Positions 22,270-34,800 of a stretch of DNA of 64,000 bases are shown piece after piece (the first letter of the stretch is position 1; each line of letters opens with the position of its first letter). The stretch lies in assembly GCA_032158295.1 (NCBI GenBank), contig JASTWB010000049.1, positions 1 to 64,000 of the forward strand, read 5' to 3'. A program made the position numbers and the translations under genes. This DNA comes from Pycnopodia helianthoides (Eukaryota; Echinodermata; Asteroidea; Forcipulatida; Asteriidae). A model generated the notes under the pieces. That model saw nothing but the letters and a program-made list of their open reading frames with translations. It did not search any database and was not told the DNA's origin.

Positions 22270-22609
22270 TAAAAACCCATTTTTAAACTTAGTCAAAATA
22301 CTAAAATATTTAAAAGCTCAGACTTCCCCTTAGACAGCTGAACACACAATGTGTGCTAAATAAGCAGGAAACAGTCAATGCCTTCAACTTCCTGGTTCAG
22401 ACATCTTAATTGCCCACATCCTCATAGATATAGTTGAAGATGAGGCTATATCCAGTACAAGGATATGTTTTATTACCTTTAGATTTCTCGTGCTTTTTGG
22501 ACTTTGTTACCCTTGGTTTTATCATCTTTCGGGTTATGATGTTCTAAGGACGATATTCGGATGTCGAAGGAACATTCTCATGGAATCAGAACTTCGTCTA
22601 GCCCACCGT

Positions 22610-22689
22610 GTTGGGCTTTAACGACTCTCTTTTAACATGACTATGATTGGTTATTGACCAATGTTAAAAGAGAACCATAACAGCCCAAC
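22610..22689. repeat. Short foldback in unit B
   Basis: The unit B copy of the foldback at 16216-16301, with the same gttgggct...agcccaac ends. Confidence 0.75.
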
Positions 22690-22958
22690 ACAAGGTGGCC
22701 TAACTTTCCTCGGACTAAGAAAATACAGTTTTGTGTAGATTAGAATGACGTTTGTTGGGTCAGGTGTTTCCCACATGACTTTCTGCTGGAAGGATATGCA
22801 GACAGGATCATCATGCCTCGCCATAGCTTTTACGTATACAGAGCACCAGTATACATGCAACAGTGACCAACAATGTCACGTACATTTGACACTTGCAACG
22901 GCTGGTGACCTTTAACCACTTTTATTGTTTCTAACACTTCGTGTTAAATACGTATTTG

Positions 22959-22993
<35 letters not shown>

Positions 22994-24384
22994 AAAATTA
23001 TTACGTAAATTACGTAAACGGTAAACTGGTTTGCTCCTAAATTAGTCTTGAATGTCGACGCTGTTTTTTGTATTAGCCACCGGTGGGCGCTACATTAACT
23101 GTTTGTAAGACTGACTCGGAAGGACTGGGCAAGTCTATAAATCTGGTTCGTTTTGATCCGGATGTTTGTGTGATACAAGTTTCTCTTCTCCATTAATTCG
23201 TGCTGTGGACAGTAATTCGTGTTGCGATATCGCACTATGAACGTTGCCAATCAAGACTACTCCTAAATTAACTGGAGCCTTATTTTTTTTTAAATCGACG
23301 ACTTGAACTTTAGTCTTTAAAAAACGTTGTTTTCTCTTTCATATCTATTTACCAACTGTGGCTAACCGATGAAGTTTAGGTTTCCATGGATTGTGTGGTA
23401 TTAGTTTTCTGAGATTTGCAAAGGGAGAACAAGATCTAGGGAACATCAAATGGTAAAAGAAGATCTTAACCAATTGCCTCTCAAATGATTTTATGCAGGA
23501 TGCTCGACTAAGTACTTGTTGACGTTTTCAAATTGTATGGTTTTGTTTTGATGTCAACAATCTTCTTGAGCTTATCCTTGTACGGCATATCGGTCGTGGC
23601 CAGTGATGCCTCTTCGTTAGTTAGGTTTGGATGTGTTTTCACGTGGACAATTTTTCCCAGGGGAAGTCTCAATCTGAAGCTCTACTGACATGTTCATTTT
23701 ATAATTGTCATAAAAATTAAACTGTGCTAATCTCACACTAACAGTTTTTTTAACTGGCAAAAACCACCTCATTTAGTCAATGTCTGAAATACGCAAATGT
23801 CGTTACGATAGACAAGCAATGAACTCCCAAGGTGCAAAACTAGCAAATATTTGGCTGTTCTGTCCTTCATACGGTGAAACAGAGTCCACACTATTTCCCT
23901 ATTACATAAATAACGTGTATGCTTAAAAACACACACACAAACTAACAGGTTGCGCAGTCCCTTTAAAGTTGCATCATTGCATCAAATGTTTTAAATGTTA
24001 TTTAAAATTAAGAAATCAGCGCAAACGTTTGAGGTATTAAGAAAAACAACATGGCAAAAATAATACCCCTCTTTTGAGTAGAGCGTAAGAGGAATCTCAT
24101 GACGTTCTCTTTTCGCGGGCATTAAACAAAAGCGAGCCAACAAAAAATGGGGAAAGTAAGGATGAAGAAGAAGCTGCTGCTGATGGTGAAGCCTTGATTG
24201 TGCAGATGGAGCATTCCAAAAATTAATTGTGCAGAAGGAGCAACAGACATCAAGGCATGTTTGTAAATATTTGTAAATTGCCAACATACTTATAAGAGGA
24301 AGAGGTGTAGGCCTGACCAGATGGAAACATAGCTTGGTCTGCAAAGAACTGTTCCGTTTCCAACTAATTTCAGTCCACAAATCT

Positions 24385-24681
24385 CTAGAAGAGTTTGAGA
24401 TTAAGACTTGATAATATTAATGATATAACAATAAATGCTGATGCTATCCCATCCATTGACGCTGTATCTGTTGACTTGTAGTTTGAAAGTTGTATATTCC
24501 ATGGCAATACAAATCCAAATAATATTAATTGTGCCTGACTATTTCCACTTACTACAACGGGGAAGTGGTTGGGAAATAGTTCAATCGAATTGTCTTGACC
24601 TTTATTACCATGTGGGTCGTTAGTGAACTGGGATTTTTCCCAGATCCTTTGGGAAGCAATATATAGCTTTTCGGAAGTCAT
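24385..24681 (-). other. Open frame of 98 codons in unit B with a hydrophobic C-terminus, unknown
   Basis: ATG at 24679-24681 begins MTSEKLYIASQRIWEKSQ. The C-terminal 25 residues (GIASAFIVISLILSSL) look membrane-spanning. In unit A the same frame is broken near 18350. No homology is recognised; this is either a recent ORF by chance or a decayed exon. Confidence 0.2.
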
Positions 24682-27559
24682 GTTCGCTTCCTCATTAGTT
24701 GCATTGGGTCGATTAATCGGGTTAATCTCTCATTACATCTGTGTAACAAGTATTTGAGAAACAAAGACATAGGCATATGTATGACTGTTTTACAGAGTAA
24801 AGGCGTTTATCCGTTGTAGGATTGCTCAATGTAAGGCAATCCGACCCTCAAGTGTTTCTTGTAATGTTCACGGGGAATGATGGTCGAGTGTATTTTCAGA
24901 TCCACTTAGATCTGGTGGTAATTTTGCTCTGATGATGATTTTCCTGAATTACGGGTCAACGTTTGTTGCCTGCCCGTTATAACCCTGTGGAATACCAAAC
25001 AAAGCTGTTTAAGTCTGGCATGAAGTCATTGTTGCTAATAAGCGTGTTGTCTTTACAATTTCCGGTGATGGGGGTAGGAATAAAGACGAAACAAGGCTTG
25101 TCGGTGTTTCACTAGTAAACGAAAGCACCTCATTCAGTGCAATTTTCACAGTTTGGTTAGATAGTAAAAACTTGTGAATTGAAATGAACAAAGATCGACT
25201 CTACCGAAACTCACATGAAAACCTTTAATTGAATCAATTGTTTTTCTTCCTGCTTGTGTGCACACTACTTGAGATGTAGTGACCGCAGAAAGGTCAGGTA
25301 ATCTCGAATCTTGCTGCGCCTTTTTTCTCTTTATGTAATTTTTAACACTGAAAGCACGGGGTAAGTTATTATATAAATTTTAACAAATCTCCGAGGAATT
25401 GAACCATTGCAAAAACAATGGAATTCTATGAAAATGTAACCGATTTTAAACTGATCAGTTCTTCCCCCAAATGTTAGGAAAAATATTCACAACAGTGCTG
25501 AATGTCTATTTCTTATCTTTTCCCAACATTTGAGAAGTCTCTTGTTCAATTAAGAATATTTAACTCCAGCTACAGTCATGTGCATCTGTCAATGAGTGTA
25601 GGTGTGTTTAAGAGTCAATGACTCGGCAAAGCGGCCAACGTTCGAGGTTTTACCGATGTTGAATAATTCTTACGGCCGGCCACATCAAACATACAAAATA
25701 ATTGACTAAAGAACGAACTGAATTAATACACCATACACTAGCTGTTTTTATTGTAAGCGCAATTATGTTTATTGTATAATGTTGGGTACCTTTGAAAAAA
25801 CACATTAATGTTCCCTTTCTGAAACGTTCAGGTGAAGAAGAAAAGGGAGAAAGTAAAAGCATATATATGTATATCATTTCGTAATCGATGCTTATTAACT
25901 TATAATAGAACCAGTGCAATGCTATGGCGAACACTCGCTGTTAAAACTGTATCGTTTATTAAATTGTTCGGAATAGTCTGTGCAAGTCTTGCGCGTATGA
26001 ACTTTCCGGACTAAGTTGGTCTCAACCATCCATATTGAGTTTTACATGTGTATGATTCTGTTTCTTCGAACACTTTAGTACATCGTAATTTATAGTTATC
26101 AAATCATTTGACATTGGTGGAAAGTAAAACATAGCCATTAAATAATAATATGAAAGTAAAACAAGATTTGACAAGCCAACAAAGAAAACCTGAGAATAAG
26201 ACGTGACCTCCGTTTTCAGTTATTTGTAAAACATTTCAGAATTTTGCCCAGACGTGTATGTATCATTAAACCTATGTGTTGGATGCACAAATTCAGGCGT
26301 GATTGGCAAATGTGGTTTTCAGAAAATAGCTATCCATTTCCAAAGTTTCAATTTAGTTTCAATGTTAATTTGAAGAGTTTGAAATTGTATTTATAACAAA
26401 CTGCTACGGGTATTTATATTTCCAGGAAATTGTTATATAATGTAATTTAAAAAGAAGCTTTAATTTCACGGCGAAATATCCTCTTCGTTTAAATTGTTTT
26501 CTCGTATTAGAGACGCGCGAGACTTGCACAGTCTCTACAACCTTAGGCTAGGCAACAATAACTGCACTCCCATTGGAGGTGGTCCAGTGTATGAATCCCC
26601 TGGGAATACGTGCGGCATTAAAGGCAGACTCCCTACAATTTTTTTTTTTAAATAGGTTGGAAACTATGTAATGTTAACTGCCGTTGTAGTTTGGTAATAT
26701 ATCAAACATCAGTTTACTCCTTGCCATCTTCGGCGCTTGAAAATGAGGTTATACATATTTTATCTTAGCAAAGAACTCGAACTCACTCGGCATACGAAAA
26801 CACCCATCACTTCACAACCTCAATTGTCAAGTCATCCCCTCACCCTTGATAGGTCTGAAATCTTAAAAACAGTATCTTCCATTTACAGGATGTAACTCCG
26901 TTTTATAATGTTGCTTAAAATACAACCTACTCTACAAATCATCCGAGTAATATGAACATGTAATACATAATAACACCTACAACCCAAAAGTTGAAAATTC
27001 ACTTGAAAATTGCAACGATCAAAGTTTCATAATCTTAAAACATCGTATGGGAATCTGTGTAAACAAGGCTCCTACCCGCTCATATGTATGTGAAACAAAC
27101 GTGTCTGTAAAAGAACTGTAGTTGTAGATTTTCAATTGGTTTGTCTGGATCAAAACTGTATTATATCGATATTATTACTCATTAAAAAAAAAAAAAAAAA
27201 AATACAAAAAAAAAAAAAACAACAACAACAACAACCAACCACAACACCCCAACAAACAAACATAGATAGAGTACTTCAAAAAGTAAATCTTAGTAAATGC
27301 TTTGCAAGAATTAACTCATTACGTCTGCGTAATATGAATGATTATACACGTGTAAAAGCAAGCGTATGATTTGGTTATTCATATAAGTATATCCTGTCCA
27401 CTATTTTAAGTCAACTTACAACTTATGTTATGTTACATTCTCCCTCCTTTGTTGCTTTATCCAACCTACCATCCTTGTGTGCTCTTTTGAACCACCCTTA
27501 CTACCACTCCTCTATGTGTCAAACTGACACAGTGCTTTCCTTGCACTGTCAATACTCTA

Positions 27560-28080
27560 CGGATTCCGGTTAGAATCTCACATTGTATCGGCTTTTCAGT
27601 CCTTAGTTGTTTTTACCCACACACGGATTATATTTTAACTTCTAAAACTTAAGGAACTACAGTGCTAGTCCCTATAATGACTTCACACGGATTTTATTTT
27701 AACTTATAATACTTAAGGAACTACAGTGCTAGTCCATATAATGACTTCACACGGATTTTCTTTAAGTGTCATGAATAAAACAAAAACATACAAATGATTA
27801 ATAAATACATAAATAAACAAATAAAAACTTACAAAGTTCTGTCAAATTTATAACCTTAATTTTCAGCAAGAAAATGTTGTTTTTGTTCGGTGTATTTCCA
27901 CTAAGCTCCTATTTAAAATTTAAGCATAGCAATTTTTTTGTCACAAGAATTGCACATTGTAGTGGCTTTTCAGTCCTTAGTTGGTTTTCCCCACACACAC
28001 GACTTTTATTCCAGATTCTAAGATTTCAGGAACTACAGTGCTAGTCCACATAATGACTCCTTTATGTGTCATAAAAAAAA
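27560..28080. repeat. Direct repeats with ggaactacagtgctagtcc
   Basis: The block cttaaggaactacagtgctagtcc with nearby gacttcacacgg occurs at about 27650 and 27713 (period about 63 bp), with a diverged third copy near 28027. The preceding cttttcagtccttagttg is also present twice (27591 and 27966), showing a larger nested duplication. Confidence 0.7.
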
Positions 28081-28512
28081 ATGAAACAGATACATAAACA
28101 AACAAACACTTATTTTTAAGCAATAATTTTTTTTTTTTGTTCTGTGTATTTCCTATAAGCTCTTATTAATTTTTTAAAACATATTACCAAATGAACGTTG
28201 CATTCCGTAGATTTGCAGACGTTTGCAATTGTACATCCATTTAGGTTTTTCGATAGCTGGGGGAATGGACTGGCCCCTCAAGGTATTTTTTTTTTTGGTA
28301 TTCATTGTTGTTATGGGACACAGGGTACACTACATTGTACAGGTTATGACAAAATCTGTTAAAGACATTTGGAGTAAACAAACCACATGTTTTCTTCTTC
28401 AAGAAATCGTGTAAATACTGTGACATCCTCAACGACATCTGAACAAACATTGCGGGCTATGATAAGAAGGAGGTTGTGATTGCCTTCCTCTTCCTGGACT
28501 ATAGGCATCTTT

Positions 28513-28610
28513 AAAGGGCACATTGCCTTCGGATTGGGCGCTTTGGGCTTTAAAAGCGTTTGTTTTGAAAAGAATATGGCTGGAAAGACATTTTGAAAGT
28601 ATGATAACAT
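28513..28610. repeat. Half copy of the attgggcg MITE family
   Basis: aaagggcacattgccttcgg and attgggcgctttgg match the left end of the complete element at 49084-49311; the other end is not found here. Confidence 0.55.
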
Positions 28611-28812
28611 TGACTTACATTAATTACTCTTGAATGTATGTGTGTAATTTTGTTACGGAACATGGTCCGCTAATTAGTAAAACATTTGTTTTACTCAAAA
28701 ATTGGAGGACCGTATGTTCCAACGGTTGTATTCCACGAGGCAAAGTTTTGTTTTTTAATCTCTAGTCACTAATTACGAGTTACTGTAGAGCTTTATGGCA
28801 AGTTGTGCCTCT

Positions 28813-28899
28813 TTAATGTTGCACGTTCTCATAGATAGATGAAGATGAGGCTACATCCAAATAGGACCTGATCACTTGATAACACAGCTGGTATTGAGC
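28813..28899 (-). CDS. RPTP last exon: end of D2 and C-terminal tail
   Basis: Phase 0 start after ctatttcag. It encodes [14 protein letters not shown], the Q-loop helix of D2, then a Ser-rich tail with an IYENV tyrosine motif and a TAA stop at 28813-28815. Confidence 0.88.
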   Translation of the reverse strand, partial: AQYQLCYQVIRSYLDVASSSSIYENVQH

Positions 28900-31800
28900 C
28901 TGAAATAGAACCATAATATATACATAAATGACGACAACAGAATGATACACTTTAAACAAACAATTTGAACATATACGGATCCCATCACTTCCTGACCTTT
29001 CAAGGCACACTTACACTTTAAGATGTGTTTTGCATTATTCATAAAATATTTTTGTGTTAAAGATATACATTTTAACGACATGGGCCTATTGGAAATGTAA
29101 TTTGTATTAAGCATGTATGTGCAAGATATATATAAAAAGTCCTCGACAGAAACTTTTTTCTTGTGGTCAATCCGTCGGGCTGTTTAAATAGCTAGTTCCG
29201 CTCTTGACTCTAGTTAAACAAATATGAAAACAAAAGTAAACACCTTGATTTCATCATGGGGAAACCCCTAATAATCGTACGTTTTTTATTTAGTTCTTCA
29301 AACAGTTTAAGTTCTTCTTTGCAACATTACTCTTTTCTCTCTCTAAACAAAACGATCGAGCAAAAGATGCGGGTTTGAAAACAAGCTTCTGTTCCTCAGC
29401 TAAGTCAAGGTTGGTCGTTCTGGTGTTTAAGGACCATTTAACCATTCTTACCAATGTTTTGACCATTCCAGCTCGAGTTGACCGGAGTTTCTTAACTGCC
29501 TGGAAGACGTCGATGATCCCATCCTGCTCTAGGCGTTCTAAGAGGGTGACCAGGGCACAGAGTGTCCCACTGCAACCCTCCCCATCACTGATAAGAGAAT
29601 CAATGTAGTATCATTGTAGTATCAATTAAATAAGAAACTCTAGCACACATTTTATGCTTCATGGCCATTGACAATTAGATCGATGCATTGTAAAATAATA
29701 CTAAATGTATTGTCTCGCTAACCAATAGTACTTTTATTTAGTTATCCACGTTTACAAATAGCTAAGCCGACAAAACTAACTAAGCACCGTATGAAAAACA
29801 AGCGGTAGTTACATGCCACTTACATGCAGTGGACTGTGAGTGGTCCATCAGGATGCTCCTCTGTCCACAGGTTGACAGCATCAATCAACTTGAGGAGACT
29901 AGACGGGGATTGGGGGATTTTCTTCTTTGTGGGCCACTGCAGAAACTGGATGTGGCATACAGTCTGCACCTCTTTGTTCTAAATGTTTTTAAATTTGAAT
30001 GAAACATGAAAATTATGACTTTTGTGCAAGGTTAAACTTGAATGAAAAATACACCTTTTGTGCGAGGTTAGTTATTAGTATTAGATAGATACACCGGTGA
30101 AACCAAGACAATTATCTCTATACACGAGAAGAGAACAGGTACCTTTTAAAAGATCATGTCTGACATATACTCTCGTACAGACATGTCCAAGATGTTTTTG
30201 AAACTGTTTAATTTGATTGGTTTTCGTTTTTCAAAAATTTTACAAAATACCATTCACTTTATCCAATCTATTTAAAAAATACTAACATTTCTAAGTGGAT
30301 ACATGATGCCGAACTGTCTCACGATCATAAACTCATCGCGTTGATCCACACTCAGCAACTTGACAGTCAGTGGCCCAAAGCTCATACTGTCATCCTCCGG
30401 CCAGTACTGTGGGGTGCTCTGAGGAGTGACACAAACCAAACCAAACTAATAGATGAGTGGTTTTCGTTTATTTATTTCATAAGTCAAAAACAAAGAATAA
30501 TAAATTTAACCTGGTAACAAAGACCACTTCCACTATCCTAATTAAAAACAACCCAAAACGTAAGAAATAATATACTATAGTGGCAAGTCGACTTTATTTA
30601 AATTTGTTGGAGGTTTACAAATTTCAGTTTTCAAAGCTAAGATACTAGCTTCCTGTTCCAAATAACATGTTTCCATTTAATTTGTCCAGAGTATCTTGTC
30701 AATATATTGACATATTAAAGCTGAAGTACTTAATGTTTAACAGTAATTTCATTTGGTAATAAGAAACAACATTGTGTTCGTTTACATACCGGTCATTGTC
30801 CATTGAGTTGAGCATGATAATGCAGGACGATTTGTAGTCAAAAACCAGCCGCCATATGTCACCCAATGTGCTGGGGAGAGGAGCTTGTGTGGCCAGGTAA
30901 GAATGCTTGCCTCTGGATCCCTGGAAATTAAATCAAACCTTTGCATGACCAAAAAAAAACAGCATATAGCACTCAGCAAAATATAAAAAAAGATCAATTA
31001 TTAAAAATCATTGAATTGTTCCAGCCAGTTGGCTTGACCACATCGATGTCATTGGCATATCGGTTTAATAACACTTACCTCTAAGAAGGTAGCATTGATG
31101 TAGTTAGTACTACCTTCGTTGCCCGGTGTCATAAGGTAAGGTCTTGTGCTGTCCCCTGCAATGTATCAGACTTTGTGCTTAGCTTCTATTGAATCTTAGT
31201 GACAGGCAGTACTGATTAAAGGTTGATTCTAACCGCAATGTTATAAAGCTGCTGTTCAGATGTTATTACTCGGGGAAACAGTTAGCAGGGAAAGGTTCCC
31301 GAAAATGAAAAATAAGCGGCATTTTGGCAGAAAACCTTTTTTGTAATTTGCATTTTGGTATTGACTAGATTGCTAAAACCTGTAACCCTTTTTTCAAGCA
31401 GGATTTGTTTTCTATTCATTTTGTTTTAAACTCTCCTAACTCACTCATTGCTTAAATCTAAAAAATAAAATTAAATTAAATAAAAAGTATATATATTTTT
31501 TAGTTGTATTATACTTGGAATGCAATCCTCAAATCTGTTCTTGTCTGCATTGTCAGGCTGTCTCCCTCCATAGCACTGGTCATCACTCATTGATGCAGTA
31601 AATGTATCTAACATCTGTCAAGATAAAACGAGTTAGTATAATTAAAAGGTGTACAAATGATTCTGCAATCTTACAGATACATTTATGACAAATAGCGATA
31701 AATAAGTGCAAAGAAAAACAAATAGGCGAAACGCCAGGACTTCTGCCTGTGTCAGATGTATTTGACTGCTTCCTTCTTTGAATTTTCTAGCATACCTGGA

Positions 31801-34800
31801 ACTGGTCCTCCATGCCGTCCATCCCTGTTTTCTTATCACGCTTTTTCAGCTTGGTGAGATCTTGATGGAATCCATCCACTGAGATGGCGGTATTCTCCGA
31901 GAGACTGGACTCCAACAGGGCCTCGTAGATGAACTTGAACTGACCCTGTAATAATGCGAGTTGATGACATTCATATCTAACATTGGGTATTGAACGCAAG
32001 ATTCATAATAGTAAATACTGATTAGCGTTAACTTAAACTGCCCTTAAAACATCCATGTGAAGAGAACATGAACATTATTTAAGTTAGAGCTCATACCACA
32101 GTTTGAACCATCAAGTAGCGCTTGTCCCTCATGTTACGCACAAAGCTGAGCACATCGACCTGTCCTTCTGCCTGAGCCTGTTCCAGCATGGCATCCAATG
32201 CAATGTAGGTTCCTGTGCGCCCAACACCAGCACTACATAAAAAATAAAAAAAATAAATAAAAATTAAAAAAAAATGTTTTAAAAGCAGCTTTCATTAAAT
32301 AACAAACAGTACGGCAATAACAGAGACGGAACATTCCAAGTAAGGTGTAATTATACCTGCAGTGCACGATAGTAGGACCGTGTTGGGTTGTTTCTGAGGC
32401 GTGGACTCGTCCAATAAACTGAAGCAGGGCTGAAGACTCAGGTGGCTTCATATCAGGCCACGTGATGTAATGGTACTGCAGGACCTCACGGTACTCACCT
32501 TCGGGCTCGCTGCTCTGTAAAATGAAAAGAGGTACTTGTTTATCAAAATGAATACAATTAATTACAATCATCAAAGACGCACAAAAAAGGATAAGTAAAC
32601 CTGTCGTTTGAACATCCACTGCAAAAATAAAATGAAAATAATAATACAATAAATAAATAAATAAATAAATACAAAAATGATGATAAACTTCAAATCCATT
32701 AACTGGATGTTTCTGATGGTAGCAAGAAACGGAAGAAAAATATCTTGATGAGGACTTTGATACGTACCTTGTTGGGCAAAAACGTTAATTTACCTTTGAC
32801 AGGTGGAAAGTCCTCAAGACAAAGGTTGCATTTGCCTTTTCTTCAACAATTCGGACGAATATGTCACCATAAGTGAAAGCTTCGTCATCTGGCCAGTACT
32901 TCTCACATTTATCCTGCATCATAGAAACACTTAATGCTCAGTAATAAAAAAACTAACACATTGATGACAGTTTTCTGGCAGGGAGGAATACATTGTAGTA
33001 TGTGTTATCAACCCTTAACTCATTTAATTATCGACCCCTTGCACTGACTTCAAACACTGCTGCTGTCTCTGATCCCCATGTTGCACCGATTCGGGTGTCA
33101 AATTGTATGAAAGTATTAACCATTAGCTACGTGTATTCGCCCCAACACGCTCACTTCTCAATATAGCATATCTTATAACTCACAAAATTGCGAGACTAGG
33201 TTTATTGCGGTGATTATGTCATGTGGCTTTCAGATAATTAGCCTTTGGACTGATATGAAAATTTGATTAAGTAATTGTATTCTTAGTGAAACTGTAAACC
33301 AGTTTGTATTGGAGGGATTTTTTTATTAGTTTATTGCTTATGAAAACATATAGACAATTTTGTAACCTTTCCATTCTCCACCAGATTTGTGAGCATAATG
33401 ATTTTCCCAACACGCTCCTGCCACACCATGCGCCACATGTCGTGGACAGTCGTCTGATTGGGACCTATTTTGGGTCAAAGAATATACATATCTGTTTCAT
33501 AAAACTCATCAGCATTTAAAATATTTGAGAAGTTGCGTCCAGCGTTTGATAAAAGTGTCTAAAATTTATCAGCGTAAATCATGCATCTTTAACATAAAAA
33601 AAGGTGTGCGCTACTATGGAAAATGTAAGTAGGGTATTTTAGGATCCATGTTGACGTTTTAGGTCCAACAGTCCTAATAAACGATAAAGTCAGATAAGTG
33701 CAAGTCTCACTTTTTTATAAGGGAACATGTATCAGTTTATCCAGCAGAGAACCGCAAGGTACCGGACGGATCTTCGCGGGTCAGGAATTCACAAAAGAAA
33801 TGACTTACCGTGATAAATAAACCACGAGCCAGAGGTTAAGTCTGCTCGGCTTCGATCATTTAAGCTCATCACAATGGTTGTTGGGTCTGAATTGGCCGCA
33901 TGCAGTTAAAAAGGCTCAATTTTAGGAATTAGGGTAATTTGTCCAGTGGCTGATAATTCGTACGTTGGAAATCGAATGTATTCTACTCACCTTGGCATGC
34001 AATATACTTTGCATCGCGCTTGTATCCCTAGAAATAGAAATCAAAGTAAACAGCAGTTGAATTGTCAACTCAAAGTACTATGTATAATATCTTAACAGGA
34101 TTATGATTTAACAATTGCAGTAACGTAAACAATTTCACTTACGTCAACGTAACACGCATTGATGTAATCCGAATGTGGTTTTCCTTCCAGTGGCTCAAGC
34201 ACAACACGTGAGTGGTCATCTGAAACAATTAAAAACAAAACCAGTGATTTGTGTTTACGCAAATCCATGTTTAGAGTTGAGCTTTTACCATAATCATTTA
34301 ATGGGTGTTATACATGTCAAACATATTGTTGTTGTGAAGTTGTTTGCAAAAGGGAAGTTTGTAAGTACACAGTGTGACTCATCAAAACTTTATTACAGAT
34401 GGCAAGCAAGCACAATTAGCGTGTTTATTTGATAATGCATTTATTTTATCTGTGTCTTTGGACAGTAAGCGCCGAATCGTTGTATTTGCAGAAGCAGAGT
34501 GTCTTTGGATGATCTCCTCGGGTACCATGTTTAGATGGATACATGGTCAAATGGACACTCATACTGTGTCCCATTGTATGTCCCTGGCCTTCCAAAGTAT
34601 AGATTGGATCTCCAGCAAACACAATACTGTTTTATATTGACATTTTTACCGGAAAGGTATATGAGCAATGTGTAGTTAAAACTGCTTTTGATAAAATTAT
34701 ACATGCTTTATTTTGTATTTTGAATTTATTTAAATACTTGTAAGTCTCTAAAACAAACATACTTTTCAAATGGTTTGTTTCAGTGAGCTTCAATTTACTT

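Larger units (their letters stand above)
19469..25878. repeat. Tandem segmental duplication, unit B (6.4 kb)
   Basis: Unit B follows unit A directly and ends with the same atatatgtatatcatt at 25878. Compared with unit A it contains two inserted MITEs (21288-21668 and 21992-22269), about 100 bp extra near 22510-22610 and about 174 bp extra near 24833-25006. Its start and end motifs define a head-to-tail junction at 19468/19469. Confidence 0.88.
25879..28812. other. Intergenic sequence downstream of the RPTP gene
   Basis: No gene recognised. It contains a diverged third trace of the duplicated block at about 26565 (cccattggaggtggtccagt, compare 15075 and 20750), an A-rich/CAA simple repeat at 27185-27260, the short tandem repeats at 27560-28080 and a half MITE at 28513. 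Part must be the 3' UTR of the RPTP gene; a minus-strand AATAAA lies at 28005-28010, but I cannot tell whether it is used. Confidence 0.45.

Noticed and set aside
27136..27369. Lys/Gln-rich plus-strand frame
   Set aside because: It is translation of poly-A and CAA simple sequence.
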